Shown here: piece by piece, positions 1 to 7,614 of the stretch
How the letters are laid out: each line of letters begins with the position of its first letter
Numbering within the stretch: the first letter of the stretch is position 1
DNA from: Flemingiibacterium sp045636145
Lineage (GTDB): Bacteria > Bacillota > Clostridia > Oscillospirales > CAG-272
Assembly (NCBI GenBank): GCA_045636145.1
Contig: JAZTWV010000006.1
Location: forward strand, 1 to 33,871
Direction: 5' to 3'
DNA length: 33,871 nt
Program-made: the position numbers and the translations under genes
The notes under the pieces: model-generated
Seen by the model: the letters and a program-made list of their open reading frames with translations, nothing else
Told to the model about the DNA's origin: nothing
Database searches by the model: none

Positions 1-1
1 T

Positions 2-43
2 ACCGACATTGATATTCGTGATTGGCACGAAGTTTTAGGTTAA
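2..43 (+). CDS. 3' end of an unidentified gene (partial)
   Basis: An open frame runs from base 2 to a TAA at 41-43 and encodes a 13-residue tail ending in W-H-E-V-L-G. It stops 15 bases before the SGNH hydrolase start, whose ribosome binding site (CGGAGGA, 45-51) lies in the gap, so the two are probably one operon. Too little is visible to name a family. The reading frame is inferred from the spacing and the stop codon alone. Confidence 0.45.
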   Translation, partial: TDIDIRDWHEVLG

Positions 44-58
44 ACGGAGGACTCTCAT

Positions 59-973
59 ATGAAGACATTTCCAAAGGATTCACGGGTAATATTCATCGGC
101 GACAGTATTACCGCACAGTGCAAATACACAACAATGGTTGCCGATTACTACGCAAAAAATCTTCCGGAGCTTAATGTAAAATTTGCTGTAGGTGCTGTTT
201 CGGGAAGCACACTTAACAATGCTATCAAGTTTTTCGATACTCTTGTTCTTCCCTTCAAGCCAACCCACGCCACTGTATTCTACGGCGTAAATGACTGCGG
301 ACTCGGATGGCTTAACAATCCGGATACTGCTCTCCGAGATGAAAAACTCAAGGCTGCATACGATAAATACAACGAAAACCTTGAAACCTATCTCGATATG
401 CTTATTTCCCATAATATCACCCCTATACTCATTACCCCTGCCCCCTACGCGGAATTTATTGAAGCAGAATCGGTCCCTTGCAAGCACGGCAGTCGGTTGC
501 TTTACGAGTATGCCGAGGTCGTGCGTGCCACCGCACGCCGCCGCGGACTTGAGCTTATTGATTTTCACGCCCGTATGAGCGAGCTTTACATGACTGAGAG
601 CGACTACGCTTCCCCGGACAGAATTCATCCCACCGAGCTTGGTCAGTTCAGACTTGCGGAATGCTTCCTGCGTGCACAGGGTCATGAGCTCGGCGAATTC
701 AGACTGCTTTCGGACTTCCTTGCGGATGAGCACCTTAATGCATGGCGTACCGCGACCTATAGAATATGCAGAATATATGGTATGTACGTCAATGTAATGC
801 CCGAGCTTTACGATAAGCCTTTGTCCGAGCAGATTGATATAGCAAACGAATACGTAATCAACCGCGAATACGGCGCAAACAATGCACGCCGTGATTTTTC
901 AACAGAGTTTGTTATCTTGAAGCCTCGTGAAGAACAGCTTTGGGCACGTCTTGCGGAAATTAACGGAGACTGA
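59..973 (+). CDS. SGNH/GDSL-family hydrolase
   Basis: A 304-residue protein with the block architecture of SGNH hydrolases, which are mostly esterases acting on acetyl or acyl groups of carbohydrates or lipids. Block I, with the nucleophilic Ser, is F-I-G-D-S-I-T at about residues 12-18. The block III Asn is in G-V-N-D near residue 77. The Asp/His pair of block V is S-P-D-R-I-H-P-T near 190. There is no signal peptide, so it probably works in the cytoplasm. The ATG at 59 has a good upstream CGGAGGA. A roughly 100-residue C-terminal extension follows block V and has no motif I recognise. The stop codon is one base before the next small gene, so the two are translationally coupled. The substrate cannot be told from sequence; a carbohydrate esterase is a guess. 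Confidence 0.85.
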   Translation: MKTFPKDSRVIFIGDSITAQCKYTTMVADYYAKNLPELNVKFAVGAVSGSTLNNAIKFFDTLVLPFKPTHATVFYGVNDCGLGWLNNPDTALRDEKLKAAYDKYNENLETYLDMLISHNITPILITPAPYAEFIEAESVPCKHGSRLLYEYAEVVRATARRRGLELIDFHARMSELYMTESDYASPDRIHPTELGQFRLAECFLRAQGHELGEFRLLSDFLADEHLNAWRTATYRICRIYGMYVNVMPELYDKPLSEQIDIANEYVINREYGANNARRDFSTEFVILKPREEQLWARLAEINGD

Positions 974-974
974 T

Positions 975-1130
975 ATGACTAATAACTCTATCGGAATAAT
1001 CGGCGGTGCAGACGGTCCTACCGCTGTCTTGGTCACAGGCGAGCTTCTGCCTACAATTCTCATTGGCGCGGCTGTTATACTTGTTGGAGCACTTATTATA
1101 ACAGCGGTTGCTGTAAGCCGCAGGAAATAG
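975..1130 (+). CDS. Small membrane peptide with the OadB-type GGADGPT loop
   Basis: A 51-residue peptide starting at ATG 975. Its ribosome binding site (ACGGAGAC) overlaps the stop codon of the SGNH hydrolase. The N-terminal part reads S-I-G-I-I-G-G-A-D-G-P-T-A-V. This matches the most conserved loop of the beta subunit of Na+-translocating decarboxylases (OadB/GcdB/MmdB), which contains the Na+-site aspartate. One hydrophobic helix (about residues 25-46) follows, then a basic S-R-R-K end. Full OadB proteins have about 370-430 residues and many helices, so this is not a functional beta subunit by itself. No decarboxylase alpha, gamma or biotin-carrier gene is nearby. It may be a free-standing micropeptide or a relic. 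Codon use and the coupled ribosome binding site argue for real translation. A terminator follows. Confidence 0.7.
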   Translation: MTNNSIGIIGGADGPTAVLVTGELLPTILIGAAVILVGALIITAVAVSRRK

Positions 1131-1149
1131 CAAAAATCGAGTGGTATAG

Positions 1150-1170
1150 GGGCGAATTCCATATTCGCCC
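1150..1170. repeat. Short palindrome GGGCGAAT-N5-ATTCGCCC
   Basis: A perfect 8-bp inverted repeat with a 5-base loop lies between the micropeptide stop and the terminator. It has no T-run of its own. It may be a REP-like dispersed element. Within this window the only comparable element is the longer palindrome at 6065-6098, which differs in sequence. Confidence 0.5.
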
Positions 1171-1184
1171 GACCATTTACACAC

Positions 1185-1222
1185 AAAAAACGTGCTTTCG
1201 GAAAATCCGAAAGCACGTTTTT
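1185..1222. terminator. Bidirectional rho-independent terminator
   Basis: A perfect 12-bp stem (1191-1202 with 1206-1217, loop AAA) is flanked by six A on the left and five T on the right, so it can end transcription from both sides. It sits between two convergent units: the SGNH/micropeptide operon on plus and the five-gene operon ending with the aldolase on minus. Confidence 0.9.
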
Positions 1223-1229
1223 ATGTATC

Positions 1230-2195
1230 TTATTTCTTCTGAAGCAGGTGGAATGCAAAGCCTGCAATCTCATCACTAAAGTAGATAGCGTTGAGACCGC
1301 CCTTGTCGTTGTATTTTGCGGAATCAGCGTTAAATTTGATGCCCATATTCTCAAAATAGAACACCGCACGGTCAATAAAGTTTGTGCCGATTGCAATGTG
1401 CCCGTTTGTGCCGTATCCTGGAGCATACATAAGCTCGATCTCGGTTCCTGCGAAAGCACCGCTGTTGCCGGGCTTTGCGGCAAAACCGAACATTGTCTCG
1501 ATCATGGTAAGAGCGGATGTTGCCTGCTCTTTGTTAGCACAGTTTATGCCGATGTGCTTAAGCTCAAAGCCAAGCATCTGCATAACAGCATTTCTTGTAA
1601 GCTCGGTGATCTTATCCCACTCACCTGCATTCATGAGGTCAGCGGATACCATGTAGCTTCCGCCGCAGGCAAGGATCTTACCAAACTTCAGATAGTCAAG
1701 AATGTTCTTCTCGTTAAGTCCGCCGGTGGGCATGAACTTAAGGCTTCCGTAAGGTGCGCTCATGGCTTTGATCATGGGAAGACCGCCTGCCGCCTCTGCC
1801 GGGAAGAATTTTACAACATCAAGACCAAGCTCAAGTGCCGCCTCGATGTCAGAGGGATTTGCACAGCCGGGAGTTATCGGCACGCCGATCTCGGTGCAGT
1901 GCTTTACAACACGGGGATTAAGTCCGGGAGATACGATAAACTTCGCACCAGCCGCAACTGCGGCATCAGCCTGCTCGGGAGTAAGTACGGTGCCGGCACC
2001 AACAAGCATATTGGGGAACTCGGTGGTGATGCGCTTGATCGCCTCAGCGGCACACGCGGTACGGAATGTGATCTCCGCCACAGGAAGTCCGCCCTTGCAA
2101 AGTGCGCGTGCAAGCGGCACAGCATCATCAACATTGTCGATCTTTACTACGGGTACGATACCGTAGAGACCGATTTTCTTAAGAATCTCGTTCAT
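1230..2195 (-). CDS. KDPG/KHG aldolase with C-terminal VOC-like domain
   Basis: A 321-residue protein. Residues 1-205 are a class I 2-keto-3-deoxy-6-phosphogluconate / 4-hydroxy-2-oxoglutarate aldolase. The catalytic Glu is in A-E-I-T-F-R-T (E41), the Schiff-base Lys in V-V-K-F-F-P-A-E (K129), and the phosphate-binding turn in M-P-T-G-G-L (155-160). The family usually has 205-215 residues. The extra 110 residues look like a vicinal-oxygen-chelate (glyoxalase-like) half: K-H-I-G-I-N at 213-218, a G-H-I-A-I-G-T strand, and an end with F-A-F-H-L. The enzyme would split KDPG to pyruvate and glyceraldehyde-3-phosphate, or act on KHG. The start has AAAGGGGG just upstream. It is the last gene of its operon. 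No KDG kinase or uronate gene is visible, so the pathway is unclear. Confidence 0.9.
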   Translation of the reverse strand: MNEILKKIGLYGIVPVVKIDNVDDAVPLARALCKGGLPVAEITFRTACAAEAIKRITTEFPNMLVGAGTVLTPEQADAAVAAGAKFIVSPGLNPRVVKHCTEIGVPITPGCANPSDIEAALELGLDVVKFFPAEAAGGLPMIKAMSAPYGSLKFMPTGGLNEKNILDYLKFGKILACGGSYMVSADLMNAGEWDKITELTRNAVMQMLGFELKHIGINCANKEQATSALTMIETMFGFAAKPGNSGAFAGTEIELMYAPGYGTNGHIAIGTNFIDRAVFYFENMGIKFNADSAKYNDKGGLNAIYFSDEIAGFAFHLLQKK

Positions 2196-2219
2196 TTTTT
2201 ATCCCCCTTTTTTTATTTC

Positions 2220-3611
2220 TTATTTATAGAACGCCTTTATAGCTTTATGCACCATGTATACATCATTCTTTGCTACAAGCTCGTATGGCGCGTGCATGGA
2301 TATAACCGGCACACCAAGATCGATGGTGTCAATATTGATGTTGGCAATATATTTAGCAACAGTTCCGCCGCCGCCAAGGTCGATCTTGCCAAGCTCTGCC
2401 ATCTGCCAATCAACACCTTCCTCGTCGAAGATTCTGGTGACAAACTCAACAAACTCACAAGATGCATCGGATGTTCCGGACTTTCCGCGCGCGCCGGTGT
2501 ACTTGGAAAGGACAACACCGTGGTTGAGGAATGCGGTGTTGCGGCGCTCAAACACCTCAGGGAAATTAGGGTCATACGCCACGTTAACGTCAGCGGACAG
2601 GCACTTGGAGTTAGCGCGTACAACTCTGGGGTTGCCGCCAAGGGCAAGCGCGATCTCCTCGATAATATCCGAAAGAAGCGCGCACTGCATACCGGAAACG
2701 CCGTCGCTTCCAACTTCCTCTTTGTCCGCGATGATATTCATAAGCGTGTGCTCGGAATCCTCGGATTCAAGCATAGCGGTAACTGACGGATATGCGCATA
2801 CTCTGTCGTCATGACCGTATGAGCCTATCATAGAGCGGTCAAGACCGATATCACGCGCCTTAAGCGCAGGAACGGCGCAAAGCTCGGCACTGATAAGATC
2901 AGCCTCTGTACAGCCGTATTTTTCGTTTAGGAGCGAAAGAACGGTAAGCTTTACCTTGTCGGATGTCTTTTCGTCGTCAAACGGCTCGCTTCCTGCAAGG
3001 AGATTGAGCTGTTCGCCTGTAATCGCTTCGCCTACGTGCTTCTGATACTGAAGCTGTGCAATATGAGGTGCAAGGTCGGAAATATAGAATACAGGATCGC
3101 TCTCATCCTCACCGATGCATACGGTAACATCGCCGTCCGGCTTGCAGATAACGCCGTGAAGTGAAAGAGGTGTTGTCACCCACTGATATTTCTTGATGCC
3201 GCCGTAGTAATGTGTCTTGAAGAAGCACATTTCGGAGTCCTCAAAAACAGGACGGGGCTTGAAATCAACTCTGGGGGAGTCAATGTGAGATGCGGTGATG
3301 CGGATTCCGTTTTCAATGGATTCAGAGCCGAGCTTAAACATAAAAAGGCTCTTGTTTCTGTTGTTAAGGTAGTATTTTCCGCCGCGCTCCAGCTTGTCAC
3401 CCAGCTTATACGGCTTGTAACCCTTTTTTTCGATCATTGCGATAGTTTCGGTAACAGCCTCACGCTCGGTCTTGCTGTTGTCAAGGAACTTCTTGTAGCC
3501 CTCGCAGTATTCGGTGACAACGTCCTTTTCTGCGTTCTTTGATTCAAAAGTGTTTTTGGTTTTGTAAACAAGCTTCTCGGAAAGAAGCTGTCCCTGTGTT
3601 TTTTCGTCCAT
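2220..3611 (-). CDS. M18-family zinc aminopeptidase
   Basis: A 463-residue cytosolic metallopeptidase of family M18 (aminopeptidase I / aspartyl aminopeptidase type), which removes N-terminal residues from peptides. Metal ligands and catalytic residues can be placed: His109 in A-S-H-I-D-S-P-R, the H-D-D-R motif at 267-270, the Glu pair E298/E299 in D-K-E-E-V-G-S, S-A-D-V-N-V near 345, and the final His in M-H-A-P-Y-E-L. The length is normal for the family. The ATG at 3611 has AGGAG upstream. It lies 24 bases upstream of the aldolase gene and 18 bases downstream of the transglycosylase gene, so it is an inner gene of the minus operon. Substrate preference cannot be read from the sequence. Confidence 0.95.
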   Translation of the reverse strand: MDEKTQGQLLSEKLVYKTKNTFESKNAEKDVVTEYCEGYKKFLDNSKTEREAVTETIAMIEKKGYKPYKLGDKLERGGKYYLNNRNKSLFMFKLGSESIENGIRITASHIDSPRVDFKPRPVFEDSEMCFFKTHYYGGIKKYQWVTTPLSLHGVICKPDGDVTVCIGEDESDPVFYISDLAPHIAQLQYQKHVGEAITGEQLNLLAGSEPFDDEKTSDKVKLTVLSLLNEKYGCTEADLISAELCAVPALKARDIGLDRSMIGSYGHDDRVCAYPSVTAMLESEDSEHTLMNIIADKEEVGSDGVSGMQCALLSDIIEEIALALGGNPRVVRANSKCLSADVNVAYDPNFPEVFERRNTAFLNHGVVLSKYTGARGKSGTSDASCEFVEFVTRIFDEEGVDWQMAELGKIDLGGGGTVAKYIANINIDTIDLGVPVISMHAPYELVAKNDVYMVHKAIKAFYK

Positions 3612-3629
3612 TTTAATCTCCTTATAAAA

Positions 3630-4190
3630 TTATTCAAAATATAACCGGCGGTATACGGAGACCGCCTCCATGACACGCTCAACGTATTGGCGCGTCTCGT
3701 TTATAGGTATATAATCAAGCGTCTTTCCGTCGGTACTGTACTGCACATCAGAAAGCCATCCAGAAACCCTGCCGTAGCCTGCGTTATACGCGGCGGCGGC
3801 AACCTCCCACGAACCAAACTGCCTGTAAAGATAGGACAGATACCACGTGCCGCGGTCAATATTGACAGACGGCTCATAGATTCGCTCCGCCATTACCTCC
3901 TCACTGATCACATCGGCGATCCACTCATTAGTGCTGTCGATTATCTGCATAAGTCCCTTTGCTCCCACGCGTGAGGTTGCGGCAACGTCAAATCCGCTTT
4001 CCGTATGTATAACGGCAAATATCATCTCGTCCGGCACGCCGTACTTGTCAGCGCAGGCGGAAACTATCTCCCCGTATTTTACGGGATAGCGGTACATAAG
4101 AAGTTGATCCCGAAGAAATCCCGTCCATGCGAGATAGGCAACCGCACAAAGCACGGCGACGGCAAATAAAAATTTAAATACCCTACGCAA
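3630..4190 (-). CDS. Membrane-anchored Slt-type lytic transglycosylase
   Basis: A 186-residue protein with one N-terminal hydrophobic segment (about residues 5-24) that anchors it or exports it, followed by a goose-lysozyme-like SLT domain. The catalytic Glu is E64 in H-T-E-S-G-F-D. The supporting motifs G-A-K-G-L-M-Q-I and A-A-Y-N-A-G are present. It would cleave peptidoglycan glycan strands on the outer face of the membrane with formation of 1,6-anhydro-MurNAc. The start is probably the TTG at 4190, which gives a basic M-R-R start to the signal helix. There is no clear ribosome binding site, and the gene overlaps coaE by 8 bases, which points to re-initiation after coaE translation. A coaE-transglycosylase arrangement is, from memory, common in Clostridia. 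Confidence 0.92.
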   Translation of the reverse strand: MRRVFKFLFAVAVLCAVAYLAWTGFLRDQLLMYRYPVKYGEIVSACADKYGVPDEMIFAVIHTESGFDVAATSRVGAKGLMQIIDSTNEWIADVISEEVMAERIYEPSVNIDRGTWYLSYLYRQFGSWEVAAAAYNAGYGRVSGWLSDVQYSTDGKTLDYIPINETRQYVERVMEAVSVYRRLYFE

Positions 4191-4812
4191 AGAAGTTTAT
4201 TTTTTCGAGGATGTTGTTCACTTGACCCTCCAGGACATCCAGCCCTTGATTGTTGTAGACTGTAAAATCGCAGGTGTCAATAAAGAACTGATTTGACTTC
4301 TGCGAGCGGATACGCTTCTCTGCCGTCTCACGGGTTATGCGGTCACGGGAGATAATGCGTCTGATACGCACTTCCTCGTCGGCAATAACACCGACAGTAT
4401 AGTCGCAGTGACGGTCAAAGCCCGATTCAAAAAGCTGTGGTGCGTCAACCACCGCAAAAGAGTCGCCGTCGCGCTCACAGGCGCGGAGCCATTCGTTCAT
4501 GGCGTCGATGATATGACGGTGAGTGATCCGGTTGAGAGCCGCGTGCTTTACCTCGCGCTTTTCGGGGTCTTCTTCGCCAAAGACAATGGCCGCAAGACCC
4601 TTGCGGTCAAGCTTGCCGTCGGGAAGCAATATATCCTCGCCGAAATAATCCACAAGCTCACATAGACACGGCTTGCCCGGAAGACAAACTTCTCTTGAAA
4701 CCTTGTCAGTATCAAGGCACTTGATGCCCTGAGATATAAAGCAAAGGGAAACCTCGCCCTTGCCTGCGCCGCTGCCTCCGGTGAGACCGATAACGCGCAT
4801 ATTGTTTATCAT
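4183..4812 (-). CDS. coaE: Dephospho-CoA kinase
   Basis: A 209-residue protein that phosphorylates the 3'-hydroxyl of dephospho-CoA, the last step of coenzyme A synthesis. The N-terminal P-loop is G-L-T-G-G-S-G-A-G-K-G-E (residues 9-20). The D-T-D motif near 34-37, the D-G-K-L-D-R segment, and the V-V-D-A-P-Q-L-F-E-S-G stretch are family hallmarks. The residue after the P-loop Lys is Gly19 instead of the usual Ser/Thr that binds Mg2+, which is odd. Otherwise length and motif order are normal. The ATG at 4812 has AAGGAG at good distance; a second ATG four codons in is possible. It is the second gene of the operon, after the oxidoreductase. Confidence 0.93.
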   Translation of the reverse strand: MINNMRVIGLTGGSGAGKGEVSLCFISQGIKCLDTDKVSREVCLPGKPCLCELVDYFGEDILLPDGKLDRKGLAAIVFGEEDPEKREVKHAALNRITHRHIIDAMNEWLRACERDGDSFAVVDAPQLFESGFDRHCDYTVGVIADEEVRIRRIISRDRITRETAEKRIRSQKSNQFFIDTCDFTVYNNQGLDVLEGQVNNILEKINFFA

Positions 4813-4830
4813 AGTCTTTCTCCTTAAGAG

Positions 4831-5964
4831 TTAGTTTATTCTCTCGCACATCTCCGCTTTTTTGCTTACATCCGAGCGGTACGCCGCTTCCATTATGCGC
4901 TGAACATATGCTCCATCGCTAAACGACGGGTCTGTAGGCTTTCCGAAATGCACCGAATCAAGAAATGCGTACATTGAGCCAATGTGACCGCGAAGCCATC
5001 CGATAGGTGCTTTGACACCGGGGAAAATTCCGCCGGGCGCAGGATATCTTCCGCAGCATTCGATTCGCTTGAAGCCGCACTCGCCGCCAAGGTCTCCGCT
5101 CTTATCGGTGCAGTCGTAGAACCACAGCCAATTAGGCTCCATAAGATCGAATTTCAACGCACCCTTCTCGCCGTAGATTTCAAGGGTAAAATCGTCGTTT
5201 GTGCCTGTGGCAAGCTTTGATGCAATAATTGTTCCCTTTGCCCCACACTCAAGCTCGGCAATCATGTAGAACGCCTCATCGGCGTTGGTCTGCCACTCCG
5301 AACCGTCCATGCCTCGCCTTACGGGATATGCTATCTGTGAAGTGCCGTAAATATTCTTAAAATCACCGCAGAGGTGATATACAAGATCGATGGCGTGGCT
5401 TCCGAGATCAAACAGCACACCGCCGCCGCAAACCGTCTTATCCTGCTTCCAGCCGGCATTTTTCATAGGATCGGTGCAGGAAGCGTGGAGAAAAGCGCAC
5501 CTGAAGCTGATGATGCGCCCAAGCCGCCCTTCTGAAATAAGCTGTTTTGCACGCATAATGGGCGACAGGAAGCGTGTGTTGAACACCACCTGCGCCGTGA
5601 TTCCGGCGGCCTCTGCAAGCCTTGATACCTCGCTTGCCTCCGCCTCGGATATGCACAGCGGCTTTTCACAGTATATGTGCTTCCCTGCGGCTATAGCCTT
5701 CTTTATGGTTTCAAAATGTGCAATGTTGGGAGTGGTGATGTCGATAATGTCGATGGCAGGATCGCTTATCATTTCATCCTCGGAGGTGTAGACTCGCTTG
5801 AATCCAAACTCCCTCGCCGCCGCTTCTCTTGTTTCGGGCGTGCGTGTATATACACCGTAGAGCGATGCCTCAAAAGGCAGATCACGGTAAAAATATCCAA
5901 GACTGTCGATAGCAAAGGCGTGTGTGCGCCCCATTGAACCGAAGCCGAGTATACCAATATTCAT
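4831..5964 (-). CDS. Gfo/Idh/MocA-family oxidoreductase
   Basis: A 377-residue NAD(P)-dependent dehydrogenase. The Rossmann start is G-I-L-G-F-G-S-M-G at residues 3-11. The E-K-P-L motif, whose Lys is the usual catalytic residue, is near residue 99. The C-terminal half contains G-G-G-V-L-F-D-L-G-S-H-A-I-D-L, the metal-free active-site helix of the family. Members oxidise or reduce sugars, inositols and related compounds; the substrate here cannot be told. The ATG at 5964 has GGGAG upstream. It is the promoter-proximal gene of the minus operon 5964-1230, with a promoter at 5997-6025 and coaE 18 bases downstream. Its link to coaE may be only positional. Confidence 0.92.
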   Translation of the reverse strand: MNIGILGFGSMGRTHAFAIDSLGYFYRDLPFEASLYGVYTRTPETREAAAREFGFKRVYTSEDEMISDPAIDIIDITTPNIAHFETIKKAIAAGKHIYCEKPLCISEAEASEVSRLAEAAGITAQVVFNTRFLSPIMRAKQLISEGRLGRIISFRCAFLHASCTDPMKNAGWKQDKTVCGGGVLFDLGSHAIDLVYHLCGDFKNIYGTSQIAYPVRRGMDGSEWQTNADEAFYMIAELECGAKGTIIASKLATGTNDDFTLEIYGEKGALKFDLMEPNWLWFYDCTDKSGDLGGECGFKRIECCGRYPAPGGIFPGVKAPIGWLRGHIGSMYAFLDSVHFGKPTDPSFSDGAYVQRIMEAAYRSDVSKKAEMCERIN

Positions 5965-5996
5965 GTAGTACTCTCCCCTATAAAATATACATGGAT

Positions 5997-6025
5997 ATTA
6001 TATCAAATTTTATGGCAGAATACAA
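5997..6025 (-). promoter_or_regulatory. Sigma-A-type promoter for the oxidoreductase-aldolase operon
   Basis: On the minus strand TATAAT (5997-6002) is preceded by T-G-A, an extended -10, and lies 17 bases from TTGTAT (6020-6025). The -35 box is only a partial match (3 of 6), so the extended -10 would do most of the work. It lies 33 bases upstream of the oxidoreductase start. Confidence 0.6.
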
Positions 6026-6064
6026 TAGTTTTTCAAAAAATTATGCGATATTTGGGCATAAAAT

Positions 6065-6098
6065 TTGTGTGGGACGATGCAAACATCGTCCCACACAA
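6065..6098. repeat. Long perfect palindrome between two minus-strand genes
   Basis: A perfect 15-bp inverted repeat (6065-6079 with 6084-6098, loop CAAA) has the core GGGACGATG / CATCGTCCC. It lies 21 bases past the stop of the lipoprotein gene. On the minus strand only a weak run of four T follows, so it may act as a terminator or be a dispersed REP-like element. Confidence 0.65.
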
Positions 6099-6118
6099 TA
6101 AACTGCGTATTTTTCCCC

Positions 6119-7576
6119 TTACGTCGACCAACCGTAGATGCGGTGATCCGATTCAAACACCGTTTCAATCCGGTCAATGCGATACTCGCCGTCACCAAGC
6201 TCTACTGCTGTGAATCTCTTTTCGAGTGCCACCACAGAACGCATTGGATCGGCAAAGTATGTGACCTCGATTATATGTATGCCACTGGCACTTGACAGCG
6301 TTTTGACCTCGCATATCTGCCCCACTCCGCCGTGACCGTAATGTTCTATCTGCCCCTCTGATGTGTACTCGTTCTCAAAATCCGTAAAGCCGAAATATTT
6401 CTCGCTGTAAGCCTTGTATTCTGCGCCCGTGAGAGTGCCGTTTATTCCCTTCATGCGGTTTATGTACCCGAAGAAGTCCAGCAAATGATGTGCAAAAGCG
6501 GGATTTTCGGGGTCAAGCATATCCTCGCTGTACCAGCCGCCGTAGCTTGCTGCAAACATATAGACCCACTTTTCGACATCAGACATTACGCCGGCAACGG
6601 ATGATGCGGTTACGGGAACAATCTCCATTTCAACACCAAGTCCCTCAGAAATCGTTATCACATACTGACCGTCGGGATAACGCTCCATTTGGCTTCCCGA
6701 AATATTTGCAATCATCCTGAGCGTATACGCACCGTTTAAATGCGGATAAGGATTTGTCAGCGTGTAGTCACTGACCGTCACGCCCTCCCACACGGAGAGT
6801 AAGCCTTCCTCAACGCCCATGCATTCTTCAAGGGTCGCAATGTCGTTCTCAATAAATGCGCGCGTGCAGATAAGCAAGTATTGGTCCTCGTATAAGCCGA
6901 GCTTCTTATAATCGTCAAGGCTGGTGACGGTGAACGGCTCGTCGCATCCGGGATAGTTCAGCTCCGCCCTGTCGAAGCCGCGGAAGCTGCGATTCGGTAT
7001 GTCAGGAATACCTGTGCCGCTGTAGATGCGTCCTTTTAAGCTGTAGAAGCCGTAAACGGAAAAATATGCATCCTCTGTGTTCGAAAGCACTTTGCAGAAT
7101 ATGTGAAGCTGATTTTCGTCCTCGGAAAACTCGTATTCTATACGGTAATCGTCGAAATACGCCCTTCCCCGTCCCGTGGGGTCAGCAACCGCGTACATTT
7201 CCTCTATATCGGTAATAGGCGTGACTCTTTCGGCGGTAAAATCGAATATGTACGCCTCTTTTTCATCATACACCACGGCGCAGTTATCACTGTCGAAGCG
7301 GTAGACCTCGTGGTCAACCGAAAGCTCCGAAAATAGCGTGTCTATCTCGCCTTCAATCGAATTTTCGGGAATCCCCGTGTCAGGCACCGGATTGTTGGTA
7401 TCCTTAGGAGATTTATCAATAACTTTTACCGTAGAATCCACAAAATCCGGCGGATTGTATCCGAAAAGACGCTCTCTGAGATCCGTAATCTTCCCCGACA
7501 TCCACGGTGTGCAGGAAGTCATTGTAAACATAAGCACTGCGGCGAGTAAAACAAGTGCGCTGTATCTAAATTTCAA
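6119..7576 (-). CDS. Predicted lipoprotein of unknown function
   Basis: A protein of about 485 residues with a hydrophobic signal segment ending in a lipobox-like M-T-S-C, so it is probably lipid-anchored outside the cell. The rest is soluble, acidic and rich in Tyr, Asp and Glu. I recognise no domain. An ATG at 7582 exists, but it lies one base after the strong ribosome binding site AAGGAGG. The TTG two codons later (7576) has the ideal 7-base spacing and gives a basic M-K-F-R-Y signal start, so I chose it. The middle of the protein has several beta-rich segments and the C-terminal third has conserved-looking aromatic patches, but nothing catalytic is evident. It stands alone, between the terminator of the MFS gene and the palindrome at 6065-6098. 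Confidence 0.75.
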   Translation of the reverse strand: MKFRYSALVLLAAVLMFTMTSCTPWMSGKITDLRERLFGYNPPDFVDSTVKVIDKSPKDTNNPVPDTGIPENSIEGEIDTLFSELSVDHEVYRFDSDNCAVVYDEKEAYIFDFTAERVTPITDIEEMYAVADPTGRGRAYFDDYRIEYEFSEDENQLHIFCKVLSNTEDAYFSVYGFYSLKGRIYSGTGIPDIPNRSFRGFDRAELNYPGCDEPFTVTSLDDYKKLGLYEDQYLLICTRAFIENDIATLEECMGVEEGLLSVWEGVTVSDYTLTNPYPHLNGAYTLRMIANISGSQMERYPDGQYVITISEGLGVEMEIVPVTASSVAGVMSDVEKWVYMFAASYGGWYSEDMLDPENPAFAHHLLDFFGYINRMKGINGTLTGAEYKAYSEKYFGFTDFENEYTSEGQIEHYGHGGVGQICEVKTLSSASGIHIIEVTYFADPMRSVVALEKRFTAVELGDGEYRIDRIETVFESDHRIYGWST

Positions 7577-7614
7577 GGTCATCCCTCCTTAAAATATCTA
7601 TCTACACAATAAGA

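Noticed and set aside
1248..2786. Long plus-strand open frame of 512 codons opposite the aldolase and aminopeptidase genes
   Set aside because: It lies antisense to two genes with clear catalytic motifs, and its product is Cys/Lys/His-rich without any domain. It is a shadow of biased codon use.
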